A stretch of 64,000 bases of DNA from CAURNT01 sp963539215. Lineage in GTDB: Bacteria > Fusobacteriota > Fusobacteriia > Fusobacteriales > Leptotrichiaceae. This document shows positions 43,648 through 51,265 of the stretch, in pieces. Position numbers and translations under genes: made by a program. The DNA is taken from positions 1 to 64,000 of the forward strand of contig CAUTJT010000005.1 of the NCBI GenBank assembly GCA_963539215.1. Direction: 5' to 3'. The notes below the pieces were generated by a model, which was given only the letters and a program-made list of their open reading frames with translations, did no database searches and was not told the DNA's origin. The first letter of the stretch is position 1. Each line of letters begins with the position of its first letter.

Positions 43648-44748
43648 CTATAAACTAATATTTTCTTCAGTATTAATATCAAATATATGACATTTGCTCG
43701 TATCAAAGTGGAATCTTTCATTCCCCTTCTTGCTTCCATCACTTATTCCTTCAACATTTATTCTTGAAATAAATTGATTTCCACCTAACATAAAGTATAT
43801 ATATTCCTCATTACCCATTTGCTCAACTACAGATACATCTCCTAACAATGCATCTCCATCTTCTTTTTCTGCTACAGTAATATTTTCTGGTCTTATACCA
43901 AATACTACTCTTTGTCCTATATGATCTTTAACTTTTTCCGCTTTTTCTTTTGCTATTTTTATCTTAACCCCATTTATATCTACATAAACCTCTCCTGCTT
44001 CTTCTAAAAGATTTCCTTCTAATAAATTCATAGTAGGTGATCCTATAAATCCTGCAACAAATTTATTAGCTGGTTTATGATATAGATTTAAAGGAGTGTC
44101 AACTTGCATTATTCTTCCAAGTTTTAAAACTGTTATTCTATCTCCCATAGTCATAGCTTCTACTTGATCGTGTGTTACATATATCATTGTATTTTTTAAT
44201 TCTTTATGTAATTGTGTTATTCTTACACGCATTGACACTCTTAATTTCGCATCTAAATTTGATAATGGCTCATCAAATAAAAATACCTTCGGTTCTCTTA
44301 CTATAGCACGTCCTAATGCTACCCTTTGTCTTTGTCCTCCTGACATTTCTTTTGGTTTTCTATCTAAAAGTTCTGTTATTTCTAACTTTTCTGCTGCTTC
44401 TCTTACTCTCTTATCGATTTCATCTTTTGGAGTTTTCTTTAACTTTAATCCAAAAGCCATATTTTCATATACTGTCATATGTGGGTATAATGCATAACTT
44501 TGGAAAACCATAGCTATTCCTCTATCTTTAGGAGGTATATCATTTACTAATGTATCTCCTATATATATTTCTCCTCCTGTTATATCTTCAAGCCCTGCTA
44601 TCATTCTTAATGTTGTAGATTTTGCACATCCTGATGGTCCTACAAATACCATAAATTCCCCATCTTTAATTTCTAAATCTATTCCATGTACTGCCTTGAA
44701 TCCATTCGGATATTGTTTCTCTACACCCTTTAATACAACTTTTGCCAT
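43648..44748 (-). CDS. Sugar ABC transporter ATPase, UgpC/MsmK type
   Basis: 366 residues. Walker A is VGPSGCAKSTTLRM (the common Gly is Ala), Walker B VFLFDEPLSNLDAKLR, signature MSGGQRQRVALGRA, H-loop YVTHDQVEAMTM. A C-terminal OB-fold regulatory domain (VVFGIRPENI ... VVEQMGNEEYIY) is typical of MalK/MsmK, which can energise several importers. First gene of the operon, so it probably powers the sialic acid importer encoded downstream. Confidence 0.94.
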   Translation of the reverse strand: MAKVVLKGVEKQYPNGFKAVHGIDLEIKDGEFMVFVGPSGCAKSTTLRMIAGLEDITGGEIYIGDTLVNDIPPKDRGIAMVFQSYALYPHMTVYENMAFGLKLKKTPKDEIDKRVREAAEKLEITELLDRKPKEMSGGQRQRVALGRAIVREPKVFLFDEPLSNLDAKLRVSMRVRITQLHKELKNTMIYVTHDQVEAMTMGDRITVLKLGRIMQVDTPLNLYHKPANKFVAGFIGSPTMNLLEGNLLEEAGEVYVDINGVKIKIAKEKAEKVKDHIGQRVVFGIRPENITVAEKEDGDALLGDVSVVEQMGNEEYIYFMLGGNQFISRINVEGISDGSKKGNERFHFDTSKCHIFDINTEENISL

Positions 44749-44793
44749 ATTTTTATCTCCTCCATGTATAAATCTCTCTTCACCTTATAATAC

Positions 44794-44821
44794 AGTATAG
44801 CTTCATTTTTCATAAAGTCAA
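44794..44821 (-). promoter_or_regulatory. Promoter of the sialic acid operon with flanking inverted repeat
   Basis: TTGACT (44821-44816), 16-bp spacer, TATACT (44799-44794). TTCATTTT (44802-44809) and AAAATGAA (44826-44833) form an inverted repeat around the -35 box with centres 24 bp apart, a possible repressor operator. No regulator gene lies next to the operon. Confidence 0.65.
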
Positions 44822-44973
44822 TACCAAAATGAAAAAAAATTTCTAAATTTTCAAATAACGTAAAACACAGCTTAAATAAACACTTTTTTAAATAAAATTT
44901 AAACATATTCATTAAAATTTTTTCAAATATTTAAATAAAAAAATATGATAAATATAAAAATTTTTCATTTTAA

Positions 44974-45011
44974 AATAAAATAACCCATACATTAAAAATG
45001 TATGAGTTATT
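44974..45011 (-). terminator. Terminator of the outer-membrane protein gene at 45038
   Basis: 14-bp inverted repeat AATAACTCATACAT / ATGTATGGGTTATT with one G-U and a 5-nt loop, then a U-rich tail. The 140 bp from here to the nan promoter hold no gene. Confidence 0.85.
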
Positions 45012-45037
45012 TATAAAAGCATTATTAGTCTATATTA

Positions 45038-45748
45038 TTAAAATCTGATACCTAATCCTAAGTTTACATAATTATTATTTCCAGTACTTAACTCTGCAAC
45101 GAAATTCTTGTATGATCCCCCTAAATATCCTTTTACATCAAAATTAGATTGTGTGTATTTTTTAAAACTTGTTTTTCTTCCTAAAACTTCTCTATCTTCT
45201 TTAAAGAAATCAGAGAAATAGAAAGTTTTTCCTAAATTTACTCCTGCATAAACTTTAATTTCATCATTTACTTTCTTAGATAATTCCATAGTTACATGTG
45301 GTGTTACTTGTGTTGAATAAAAATGTAGTGCTTGTCCTGCTGCTTCCATTTGTTTAATTGCGTCTTCCATTTCTTTTATATCTTCTTTAGTTGTTGAAGG
45401 ATCTTTTTTCATCTTTTCTAACTCTTCCTTCATTCCTTTATAGATATTCATATTATTTTCAACTGCACCTTTTCTTTCATCGTCATGCATTTTAACTATT
45501 CTTCCATAACCTACACCTAAACCTGCACCATATTTAAATTCCATATCATCTCCAGGATTCATAGAATTTAAAACTGTAAAGTCTACTCCTGCTGATAAAA
45601 GATTTCCATAACTTCTCTCTACTTTTTTAGAGTTTACATCAGCTATAATATCTTCTTTTCCATAATTTACATTTAATAAAGTCTTAGTTTCTAAACCAAA
45701 TCCTAACATTGATAAAGTTAATCCTAGCAACATTAATTTTTTTCTCAT
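45038..45748 (-). CDS. Putative small outer-membrane beta-barrel protein
   Basis: 236 residues. An N-terminal export signal (MRKKLMLLGLTLSMLGFG) is followed by amphipathic beta strands and a C-terminal VNLGLGIRF ending in Phe, the classic outer-membrane targeting end. A charged helical insert (about residues 95-140, GMKEELEKMKKDPSTT...) may be a surface loop. Related at the C-terminus to 35964-36473. Single-gene unit with a perfect consensus promoter, so likely highly expressed. Function unknown. Confidence 0.72.
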   Translation of the reverse strand: MRKKLMLLGLTLSMLGFGLETKTLLNVNYGKEDIIADVNSKKVERSYGNLLSAGVDFTVLNSMNPGDDMEFKYGAGLGVGYGRIVKMHDDERKGAVENNMNIYKGMKEELEKMKKDPSTTKEDIKEMEDAIKQMEAAGQALHFYSTQVTPHVTMELSKKVNDEIKVYAGVNLGKTFYFSDFFKEDREVLGRKTSFKKYTQSNFDVKGYLGGSYKNFVAELSTGNNNYVNLGLGIRF

Positions 45749-45774
45749 TTATTTACCTCCTATAAATATGTTTT

Positions 45775-45803
45775 ATTATATCAGTTTGTTTCGTTTTTGT
45801 CAA
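45775..45803 (-). promoter_or_regulatory. Promoter of the outer-membrane protein gene
   Basis: Perfect TTGACA (45803-45798), 17-bp spacer, TATAAT (45780-45775). Confidence 0.85.
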
Positions 45804-45810
45804 TTGTAAT

Positions 45811-45846
45811 AAAAAATGGCTAAAACATTAGGTTTAAAGCCATTTT
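45811..45846 (-). terminator. Terminator of the ABC ATPase/TIM-barrel operon
   Basis: AAAATGGCT / AGCCATTTT stem (45846-45838 with 45821-45813), then a U-run. Confidence 0.8.
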
Positions 45847-45879
45847 ACTTTACATATATTTATATCTGTAAATAAAAAA

Positions 45880-46776
45880 TTATCTTAAATTTGATCTTGC
45901 TATCATATTTATAGTATGTCTTTCTCCTCTGATTACCATAGAAATTTCAAATATATTCATATAAGGACTAACTCCAAGATGAGTTCCATCTCCTGTATGT
46001 TGTATATCAAATCCTGCCATTTTATTATACATAGCTATCTGTCTCACAACTTCTGGTCTCGAGCTTTCTTGACTTGTTCCTATAGCTGACATAGCTAATT
46101 TTCCTCTTTTATGTATTTGTCTTACTATTGGAGCTATCAATTCTAAAGTTACTCCCGGTACTGTACCTATAGCAGGAAGTAATATTATATCTGCTCCTGC
46201 ATCTATAAATTTATTTATTGCTTCCATATCAACTATTTCTTCATCCACTCCTGCACCGTGCATTTTACCAGCTATTATAACTCCAGAAAAATTATCTTTT
46301 GCAATTTTTATAGCTTTTTCTATTTCTTTATTAGTAACACCTGTTGCCGGATTCCCTGTTAAACAAATAAAATCAAAACCTAACTCATCTGCTTTTTTAA
46401 GACTTTCTACACTTGATGTTCTACCTAAAGAAATTTTTTCTACATCTTCTAACATTTTAGCACTCAAATCTACAGGTTCAAGATTTACTCCAACTGGTCT
46501 TCCAACTAATTTTTTTAAATCTCTAATAGGATCATTACTATCTGGTAATCCTGTTATTTTTACATCAAATACATCTATTACATTTAAAAGTATAAGATCT
46601 GCTCCAAAAGCACGTGCAACCTCACTATTAGTAAGACTAGGATCAACCGATCTACCTGAAGCTATATTTTCAGAAAGAACCGTTCTTCCTTCACTTGCAT
46701 GTATAGCATTCAATAATTCCTCCCTATTCATAGATAAAAAATCACTAGCATTACAATTTAATAGTCTCTTAGCCAT
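45880..46776 (-). CDS. TIM-barrel protein of unknown function (DUF7916-like)
   Basis: 298 residues. Starts MAKRLLNCNASDFLSMNREEL and holds LLNVIDVFDVKITGLPD, GRPVGVNLEPVD, FICLTGNPATGVTN, IIAGKMHGAG and ILLPAIGTVPGVTLE: repeating beta/alpha units typical of a TIM barrel. I associate it with a group often labelled haloacid dehalogenase-like or PEP-mutase-like in annotations, but no HAD motif (DxDGT) is present. Enzymatic role unknown; invariant Asp/Glu/His suggest metal or phosphate chemistry. Transcribed 12 bp after an ABC ATPase gene. Confidence 0.7.
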   Translation of the reverse strand: MAKRLLNCNASDFLSMNREELLNAIHASEGRTVLSENIASGRSVDPSLTNSEVARAFGADLILLNVIDVFDVKITGLPDSNDPIRDLKKLVGRPVGVNLEPVDLSAKMLEDVEKISLGRTSSVESLKKADELGFDFICLTGNPATGVTNKEIEKAIKIAKDNFSGVIIAGKMHGAGVDEEIVDMEAINKFIDAGADIILLPAIGTVPGVTLELIAPIVRQIHKRGKLAMSAIGTSQESSRPEVVRQIAMYNKMAGFDIQHTGDGTHLGVSPYMNIFEISMVIRGERHTINMIARSNLR

Positions 46777-46788
46777 ATTATCTCCCTT

Positions 46789-47490
46789 CTAATATTCTAT
46801 ATCTTCAATAGATTTTAAATTTTTATTTAATATTATACTTTCTATTTTTGTATCATGCATTCTAATTACCCTATCTGCAATAGGAGCAAGTGCTGAATTA
46901 TGTGTAACAATTATAACGGTAGAACCTTTAATCCTTGCCATATCTTGTAATATTTTCAACACTTGTTTCCCTGTCCTATAATCCAAGGCCCCTGTTGGTT
47001 CATCACAAAGTAATATTTTAGGATTTTTAGCAACTGCCCGTGCAATAGCTACTCTTTGTTGTTCTCCACCTGATAATTGTGATGGAAAATTATTAATTCT
47101 AGTCCCTAATCCTACTTCTATTAAAGTTTTTTTGGGATCCAGTGCATCTTTTACTATTTCTGATGCTAATTCTACATTTTCTTTAGCAGTTAAATTAGGA
47201 ACCAAATTATAGAATTGAAAAACAAAACCTACATCATTTCTTCTATACTCAGTTAATTGTTTAGCATTAAATTTAGATATATCTACTCCATCTATTATGA
47301 CCTTACCTTCATCACAAGTATCCATTCCTCCCAGTATATTTAATACTGTAGATTTACCAGCACCTGAACTTCCAATTATTATTACAAGCTCTCCCTTTTC
47401 TATTTCAAAATTAATATCATTATTAGCTATGATTTCTACTTCCCCAACCATATATTTTTTATAACAATGTTCCATTTTAATATATGCCAT
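46789..47490 (-). CDS. Orphan LolD/MacB-type ABC ATPase
   Basis: 233 residues. Walker A GSSGAGKSTVLNILGGMD near residues 37-54, signature LSGGEQQRVAIARAVA, Walker B ILLCDEPTGALD, H-loop VTHNSALAPIADRVI: the LolD/MacB/FtsE type. These ATPases normally sit next to an FtsX-like permease. None is adjacent: downstream is a TIM-barrel gene and upstream an eroded region. The partner is either elsewhere or lost. Start follows GGAGG. Confidence 0.92.
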   Translation of the reverse strand: MAYIKMEHCYKKYMVGEVEIIANNDINFEIEKGELVIIIGSSGAGKSTVLNILGGMDTCDEGKVIIDGVDISKFNAKQLTEYRRNDVGFVFQFYNLVPNLTAKENVELASEIVKDALDPKKTLIEVGLGTRINNFPSQLSGGEQQRVAIARAVAKNPKILLCDEPTGALDYRTGKQVLKILQDMARIKGSTVIIVTHNSALAPIADRVIRMHDTKIESIILNKNLKSIEDIEY

Positions 47491-47515
47491 AACAACCTCC
47501 TACACTCTTCTTAGA

Positions 47516-47545
47516 ATTATACACCAAATTCTTAAAAATTGTAAA
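47516..47545 (-). promoter_or_regulatory. Promoter of the ABC ATPase operon
   Basis: TTTACA (47545-47540), 18-bp spacer, TATAAT (47521-47516). Confidence 0.65.
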
Positions 47546-47573
47546 TATTGATTAAATTTTATTTTAAGTTAAA

Positions 47574-47623
47574 TAAAAAAGAGAAAAAATTATAAAGAAT
47601 AAATTCTTTTTGATTTTCTCTTT
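47574..47623 (-). terminator. Terminator after the ADP-ribosylglycohydrolase remnant
   Basis: AAAGAGAAAA / TTTTCTCTTT outer stem (47578-47587 with 47614-47623) enclosing a small AAAGAAT/ATTCTTT hairpin, then Us. It still marks the 3' end of the decayed gene. Confidence 0.75.
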
Positions 47624-47654
47624 AATATTCTCTTATCTATATTTATTTTCAAAT

Positions 47655-47921
47655 TCAATTAAGAATTTTCAATAAATATTCATCAAGAAAATTTATAGCT
47701 TGTTTTCTAATATTATTTGCTATTCCATGATAAGCTTCAGCAAAACCACCGCAAATAGCAGCTAGTGTATTACTATAACCACCTATTGATATTGCATTTC
47801 TTATTACATCTTCAAAATTAGTTGATTCAAAAAACGCTTGTAATACTTGATGTACAGTATTTTGAGATGTTTCATTAAACTTATATGTATCTCTAATTTC
47901 ATCTAAAGTTAATCTTATATC
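47655..47921 (-). pseudogene. ADP-ribosylglycohydrolase remnant (C-terminal end)
   Basis: An open stretch of 88 codons bounded upstream by an in-frame TAG. It reads VHQVLQAFFESTNFEDVIRN, AISIGGYSNTLAAICGGFAEAY, matching the C-terminal metal-site region of the DraG/ADP-ribosylglycohydrolase family. The family's GGDSDT metal motif is GGYSNT here, so both metal aspartates are lost. The N-terminal two thirds are missing. A dead fragment, probably from an earlier larger locus. Confidence 0.75.
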
Positions 47922-48117
47922 CTAAGCCCTCTATGTATCTCACCATATATCTAACATCTAAACAAATATAAGTAATCTTATTTATTACTACCTCCATCAT
48001 TTCTAATAAACTTTACAAGTCTGAAAGATCATATAATATTTTTCTTGAAACAGCTTCCTTTTTTTAGTTTATATTTAATTTCTTTTATTTTTATAACAAT
48101 TTACTATTCCACAATTT
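47922..48117. other. Intergenic stretch without a supported gene
   Basis: 196 bp between the glycohydrolase remnant and the glycosylase gene. Minus-strand frames contain only fragments shorter than 40 codons with stops; I see no RNA gene. It may hold further decayed parts of the glycohydrolase gene. Confidence 0.5.
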
Positions 48118-48486
48118 CTATACTTCTAAATATATACCTTTATTTCTTAAATTTTCTATGCAATCAGCCAAATATTCAACATTATGTTCTTCGTAAATTG
48201 GATTTCCTATAATCTCCTCTTTAAGATTATCGTATTTTTCTGCTGTCCTTCCTCTATAATTTTTATCTTTCCATTCCAAAGAAACATTATATCCTCTTTT
48301 TTCCATCTCCTCCATAACCAATATATGGTAAACAAAAAGATGATATGGGGAATATGTAAACACATAATCCACAGTTTGATGTTTCTTTTTCCATCCATTA
48401 CCCCTTAGAGCACAACATTCCCTATGTTGTCCAAGAAGCTGATTTTTGGGCAATAAATGGATAAGGTTTTCATGCCATAGTCTCAT
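48118..48486 (-). CDS. Pyrimidine dimer DNA glycosylase-family protein
   Basis: 122 residues. Opens MRLWHENLIHLLPKNQLLGQ and contains HRECCALRGNGWKKKHQTVD, VFTYSPYHLFVYH, MEEMEKRGYNVSLEW and KNYRGRTAEKYDN, matching the T4 endonuclease V-related Pyr_excise family (TIGR02328-type). The family would excise UV dimers or related damage. A DUF1722 gene ends one base upstream, so the pair is co-translated. Complete, with an ATG start. Confidence 0.85.
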   Translation of the reverse strand: MRLWHENLIHLLPKNQLLGQHRECCALRGNGWKKKHQTVDYVFTYSPYHLFVYHILVMEEMEKRGYNVSLEWKDKNYRGRTAEKYDNLKEEIIGNPIYEEHNVEYLADCIENLRNKGIYLEV

Positions 48487-48487
48487 A

Positions 48488-48874
48488 TTATTCTCCTATT
48501 AACAAAATTGATTTTTTTAAATATTCATTAGGGTATTTCTTTAGTAGAGTATTAACGTATTCAATTACAATATTTTGATTATATTTACCTTCCATATATC
48601 CATTTAATATATTAAATAATACCTGTTTTTCAATTGTACTTGCATCTTTTTTAAAATATCCCCATATATGAAGAACAGCATTACTAAAATCTTTTTTGCT
48701 CTCCTCCATATCTTTTGTTTCTTGTATTTTTTTATTTAGCCACAAAACATCTAATTCTTTTCCTTTCAAGTACTCTCTTATCTCCAAATAAACTTTATGC
48801 GATTTACTTAGTACAAAATATTTATTTTTTGACCATAACTCTTCACATTCTTTTCTTACATTTTTATATATCAT
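48488..48874 (-). CDS. Standalone DUF1722 (YbgA-like) protein
   Basis: 128 residues from the ATG at 48874 (a TTG five codons earlier is possible but overlaps the weak GAAAGAAG ribosome site). ELWSKNKYFVLSKSHKVYLEIR, AVLHIWGYFKKDAS, EKQVLFNILNGYMEGKYN and KKYPNEYLKKSILL match DUF1722. In E. coli ybgA lies next to photolyase phr. Here the domain is paired with a pyrimidine-dimer glycosylase gene one base downstream, again a UV-repair context. Its function is unproven. Confidence 0.8.
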   Translation of the reverse strand: MIYKNVRKECEELWSKNKYFVLSKSHKVYLEIREYLKGKELDVLWLNKKIQETKDMEESKKDFSNAVLHIWGYFKKDASTIEKQVLFNILNGYMEGKYNQNIVIEYVNTLLKKYPNEYLKKSILLIGE

Positions 48875-49080
48875 AAACTCTTCTTTCAAAATATTTAAAC
48901 TAAAATAAATTCCATATAATGTATTATCATTTAGCCCTTTATTAATAATATTTAAATTTTTTATTTAGATAATGTATAAATTAATATCCTACATTACTAT
49001 ATGTTAAAGTTGGCTACAATATAAAGAATTTTAATTACTATAACCTCTTCATATTAATATTTATAACCCACTATTTCCAC

Positions 49081-49111
49081 AAAAGCCTCCCATCAATGAT
49101 GAGAGGCTTTT
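49081..49111. terminator. Orphan strong terminator-like hairpin
   Basis: AAAAGCCTC and CATCA arms pair with TGATG and GAGGCTTTT (one mismatch), followed by TTTTT on the plus strand. No plus-strand gene leads into it and the SIR2-like gene ends about 300 bp away, so it may be left over from a lost gene. Confidence 0.6.
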
Positions 49112-49200
49112 TACCCAATTTACCTCAATTTAACAAATTCATTTAGAATCTACTTTTAGTAATTTTTATAGTATTACTCATGAGATTTTTTTCCTAAAAA

Positions 49201-49237
49201 ATGTTGAAAAAGTGTATTTCCAAAAGTTTTTCAACAT
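49201..49237. repeat. 11-bp perfect inverted repeat
   Basis: ATGTTGAAAAA (49201-49211) and TTTTTCAACAT (49227-49237) around a 15-bp spacer. Looks like a recombination or binding site; no T-run follows. Confidence 0.55.
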
Positions 49238-49368
49238 AAGCATATTTTATTACTTTATTCCAACTCTTCATATAAAACCTGCTATTATTATAAAATAAGC
49301 ATTTACAGGACTTTCATCTGCACTCATTTTATAATTTTACAGTTTTTATAGATGTTTTATGATCAAAA

Positions 49369-49396
49369 TACTTCAAAATTACTTCATGATACTTCA
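49369..49396. repeat. Three TACTTCA heptamers spaced by one helical turn
   Basis: TACTTCA at 49369, 49380 and 49390 (spacing 11 and 10 bp). The outer two are part of identical ATACTTCAAA decamers. They lie just after the SIR2-like stop. Confidence 0.5.
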
Positions 49397-49415
49397 AATG
49401 GATTATCTTTGATTA

Positions 49416-50897
49416 TTATATTCTGTTTATCTTATCAAGTATATAATCAATCCATAGTTTATTCTCAATATTTCTTTGATTATCTACATTACAAACTGTT
49501 ATGTTTTCTATTTTTTCGATGATGAGTCGTTCTATGATTTGTTCCTTTGAGGCATTCTTATCTACTATTATTACGTTTTTATCATCATCATTAACCAATG
49601 TTCTTATAATGCCGTTAATGTGCTCATCGTCTTTATTAAATCCGAATCCTACTATAACAATATAATCAGTTTCTTTCCAATCTCTATATAAATCTACATA
49701 TTCACAAGATTTGAAAATAGAAGTCATAGGTTTTGTTCCACTTTGAGTAAAAAGTAACGGAACAATAAATTTACCACTCAAATTCTCTTTTGTATCTATT
49801 TTATTTAAATATGGATCATACCACTGAGCCACAGAACCGTTTAAATAGGTAATGTCTTCCTTAAGTTTTTCTATAATTATCTTATTATAATTTGTTGTTG
49901 CAATCTTAGCGACTTCTATACTCGATTTTTCAATGCTATCCTTCAAATCATCATAGTACCCCCTATTAGTTATATTCAACGGAGGATTCTGCTCTATATA
50001 ATTTTTGACAGTCAACAAAAATATAGATATCTTACAAAACTTTGCCCACTCATTTTTAGGACAATACAAATAATGCCAATTAGAATCAATTAAAGATTTA
50101 TAATCTAATACCGATGAAAAAATATCTTCTAGTATATACTTCGCAAAATATACTATTTTTGACTGATCATCTAAAGACTCCATATTTACACTTTTAAAAT
50201 TATCATATAAATACTCTAACCCAATCACTCCTGCTGATTGATAATTTAACCTTAGAACCTCTCCTATATCATCAAATAAATCAATTTCTTCGTCTTTTTT
50301 CTTAAAAATATTATCATTAATATTTTTGACCAAACTGGACCCTAATGCACCAATTTGCAGTTGTAAAATTGAAACAATAATTTTTTTAAGTTCTGATTGC
50401 AGATTGCTGCGCAGTTCTTTCCCTTTATAAATTAATAAAAGCGCAGAAAAATAATGACTCTTAAAGATCTTATTTCCTTCATTTAAGACTGGATTAAATG
50501 ATACGCTATTATTCAATTGACAATCGCTTACCTTTCTTTTCAACATATTATATATTATTTCATCTATATTCCCTATATGCTTTTTTCCTTTTTCAGCATA
50601 AGAGTCAAAAGCGTTCAAATTGCTAATGATATATTCACGTTTATGTTCAAGAGTATCTTTTACTATATTCTCAATTACAGATTTCCCATATGTACTTACA
50701 CTTCTTGTTTCATAATCCTCTGGCAACCAATTTCCTGCATACTTAGTTGTATTATTTATGGAATCCCTCATTTCAATAAATTCTTTTTTACTAATAGATA
50801 CATCTTGTCTAAAAATATCTAAAGCAAACTTTCCACCTGTGGGTAGACCATAACAAATCTCTGCTCCTGCACCAAACAAAAACCCTATTTTTACCAT
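49416..50897 (-). CDS. SIR2-like NAD-binding protein, candidate defence effector
   Basis: 493 residues. The N-terminus is FLFGAGAEICYGLPTGGKFA (residues 6-25): a Gly-rich dinucleotide loop as in SIR2-like proteins. IATTNYNKII (TNY at 335-337) and YLNGS (351-355) match the sirtuin Asn/His regions, but the usual His is Asn353. GFGFNKDDEHING (417-429) matches the second Rossmann-type G-x-S/G-x-x-D motif. A helical region of about 200 residues lies between. No signal peptide. It follows a small Xre regulator in an accessory region beside an IS30 element. SIR2-like proteins act as NADase effectors in several antiphage systems, so that role is inferred. Start after AGGAGG. Confidence 0.6.
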   Translation of the reverse strand: MVKIGFLFGAGAEICYGLPTGGKFALDIFRQDVSISKKEFIEMRDSINNTTKYAGNWLPEDYETRSVSTYGKSVIENIVKDTLEHKREYIISNLNAFDSYAEKGKKHIGNIDEIIYNMLKRKVSDCQLNNSVSFNPVLNEGNKIFKSHYFSALLLIYKGKELRSNLQSELKKIIVSILQLQIGALGSSLVKNINDNIFKKKDEEIDLFDDIGEVLRLNYQSAGVIGLEYLYDNFKSVNMESLDDQSKIVYFAKYILEDIFSSVLDYKSLIDSNWHYLYCPKNEWAKFCKISIFLLTVKNYIEQNPPLNITNRGYYDDLKDSIEKSSIEVAKIATTNYNKIIIEKLKEDITYLNGSVAQWYDPYLNKIDTKENLSGKFIVPLLFTQSGTKPMTSIFKSCEYVDLYRDWKETDYIVIVGFGFNKDDEHINGIIRTLVNDDDKNVIIVDKNASKEQIIERLIIEKIENITVCNVDNQRNIENKLWIDYILDKINRI

Positions 50898-51028
50898 AAA
50901 TCCTCCTATTTTCTAATCCTTAGGTGATATTATTAAATATCATCCAGCCAAAAATTCAAAAATACTTTCCACTTTTATTTCCACTTGCTTATCCTCTCTA
51001 TAGCTATTTCCTTGCTTTATTTTACTTC

Positions 51029-51226
51029 CTATACGAATTCCATAATATCATCTAAGCTATAATCCAATACCTTACAGATTTCCCCAAGGACTTTCACAGT
51101 AACATTCTCATTTTTATTGAGTTTATTGATTATGTATGTACTGACACCTGCAAGTTCTGACAATTCTTTCTTCTTCATATTCCTATCCAGCAGAATGTGC
51201 CATAGTTTTTTATAATTAGCTTTCAT
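51029..51226 (-). CDS. Small Xre-type HTH regulator
   Basis: 65 residues from the ATG at 51226, preceded by AGGGTGGG; a longer frame to 51283 crosses the promoter. Single helix-turn-helix: KKLWHILLDRNMKKKELSEL, AGVSTYIINKLNKNENVTVK, then ICKVLDYSLDDIMEFV. This mini-regulator type is common in Gram-positive bacteria next to DNA methyltransferases and defence genes. It probably controls its own promoter and the downstream SIR2-like gene. Confidence 0.88.
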   Translation of the reverse strand: MKANYKKLWHILLDRNMKKKELSELAGVSTYIINKLNKNENVTVKVLGEICKVLDYSLDDIMEFV

Positions 51227-51265
51227 GATAAACCCACCCTCTACGAATATATAAAAACCTCTCAC

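Larger units (their letters stand above)
48890..49415. other. Gene-free accessory stretch with several short repeats
   Basis: 526 bp between the DUF1722 and SIR2-like genes with no open frame of note in either strand and no tRNA. It holds a strong hairpin (49081-49111), an 11-bp inverted repeat (49201-49237) and three spaced heptamers (49369-49396), listed separately. Likely a junction of past insertions. Confidence 0.6.

Noticed and set aside
45880..46776. Annotating the TIM-barrel protein as a haloacid dehalogenase
   Set aside because: No DxDxT motif or other HAD motif is present; the repeating beta/alpha pattern fits a TIM barrel.
47884..48000. Small minus-strand ORF of about 34 codons after a GGAGG-like stretch
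   Set aside because: No recognisable protein, lies in an eroded region and overlaps the glycohydrolase remnant in another frame.
49416..50897. Calling the SIR2-like protein a sirtuin deacetylase
   Set aside because: The catalytic His region reads LNG, the zinc Cys pairs of sirtuins are absent, and the context is accessory.
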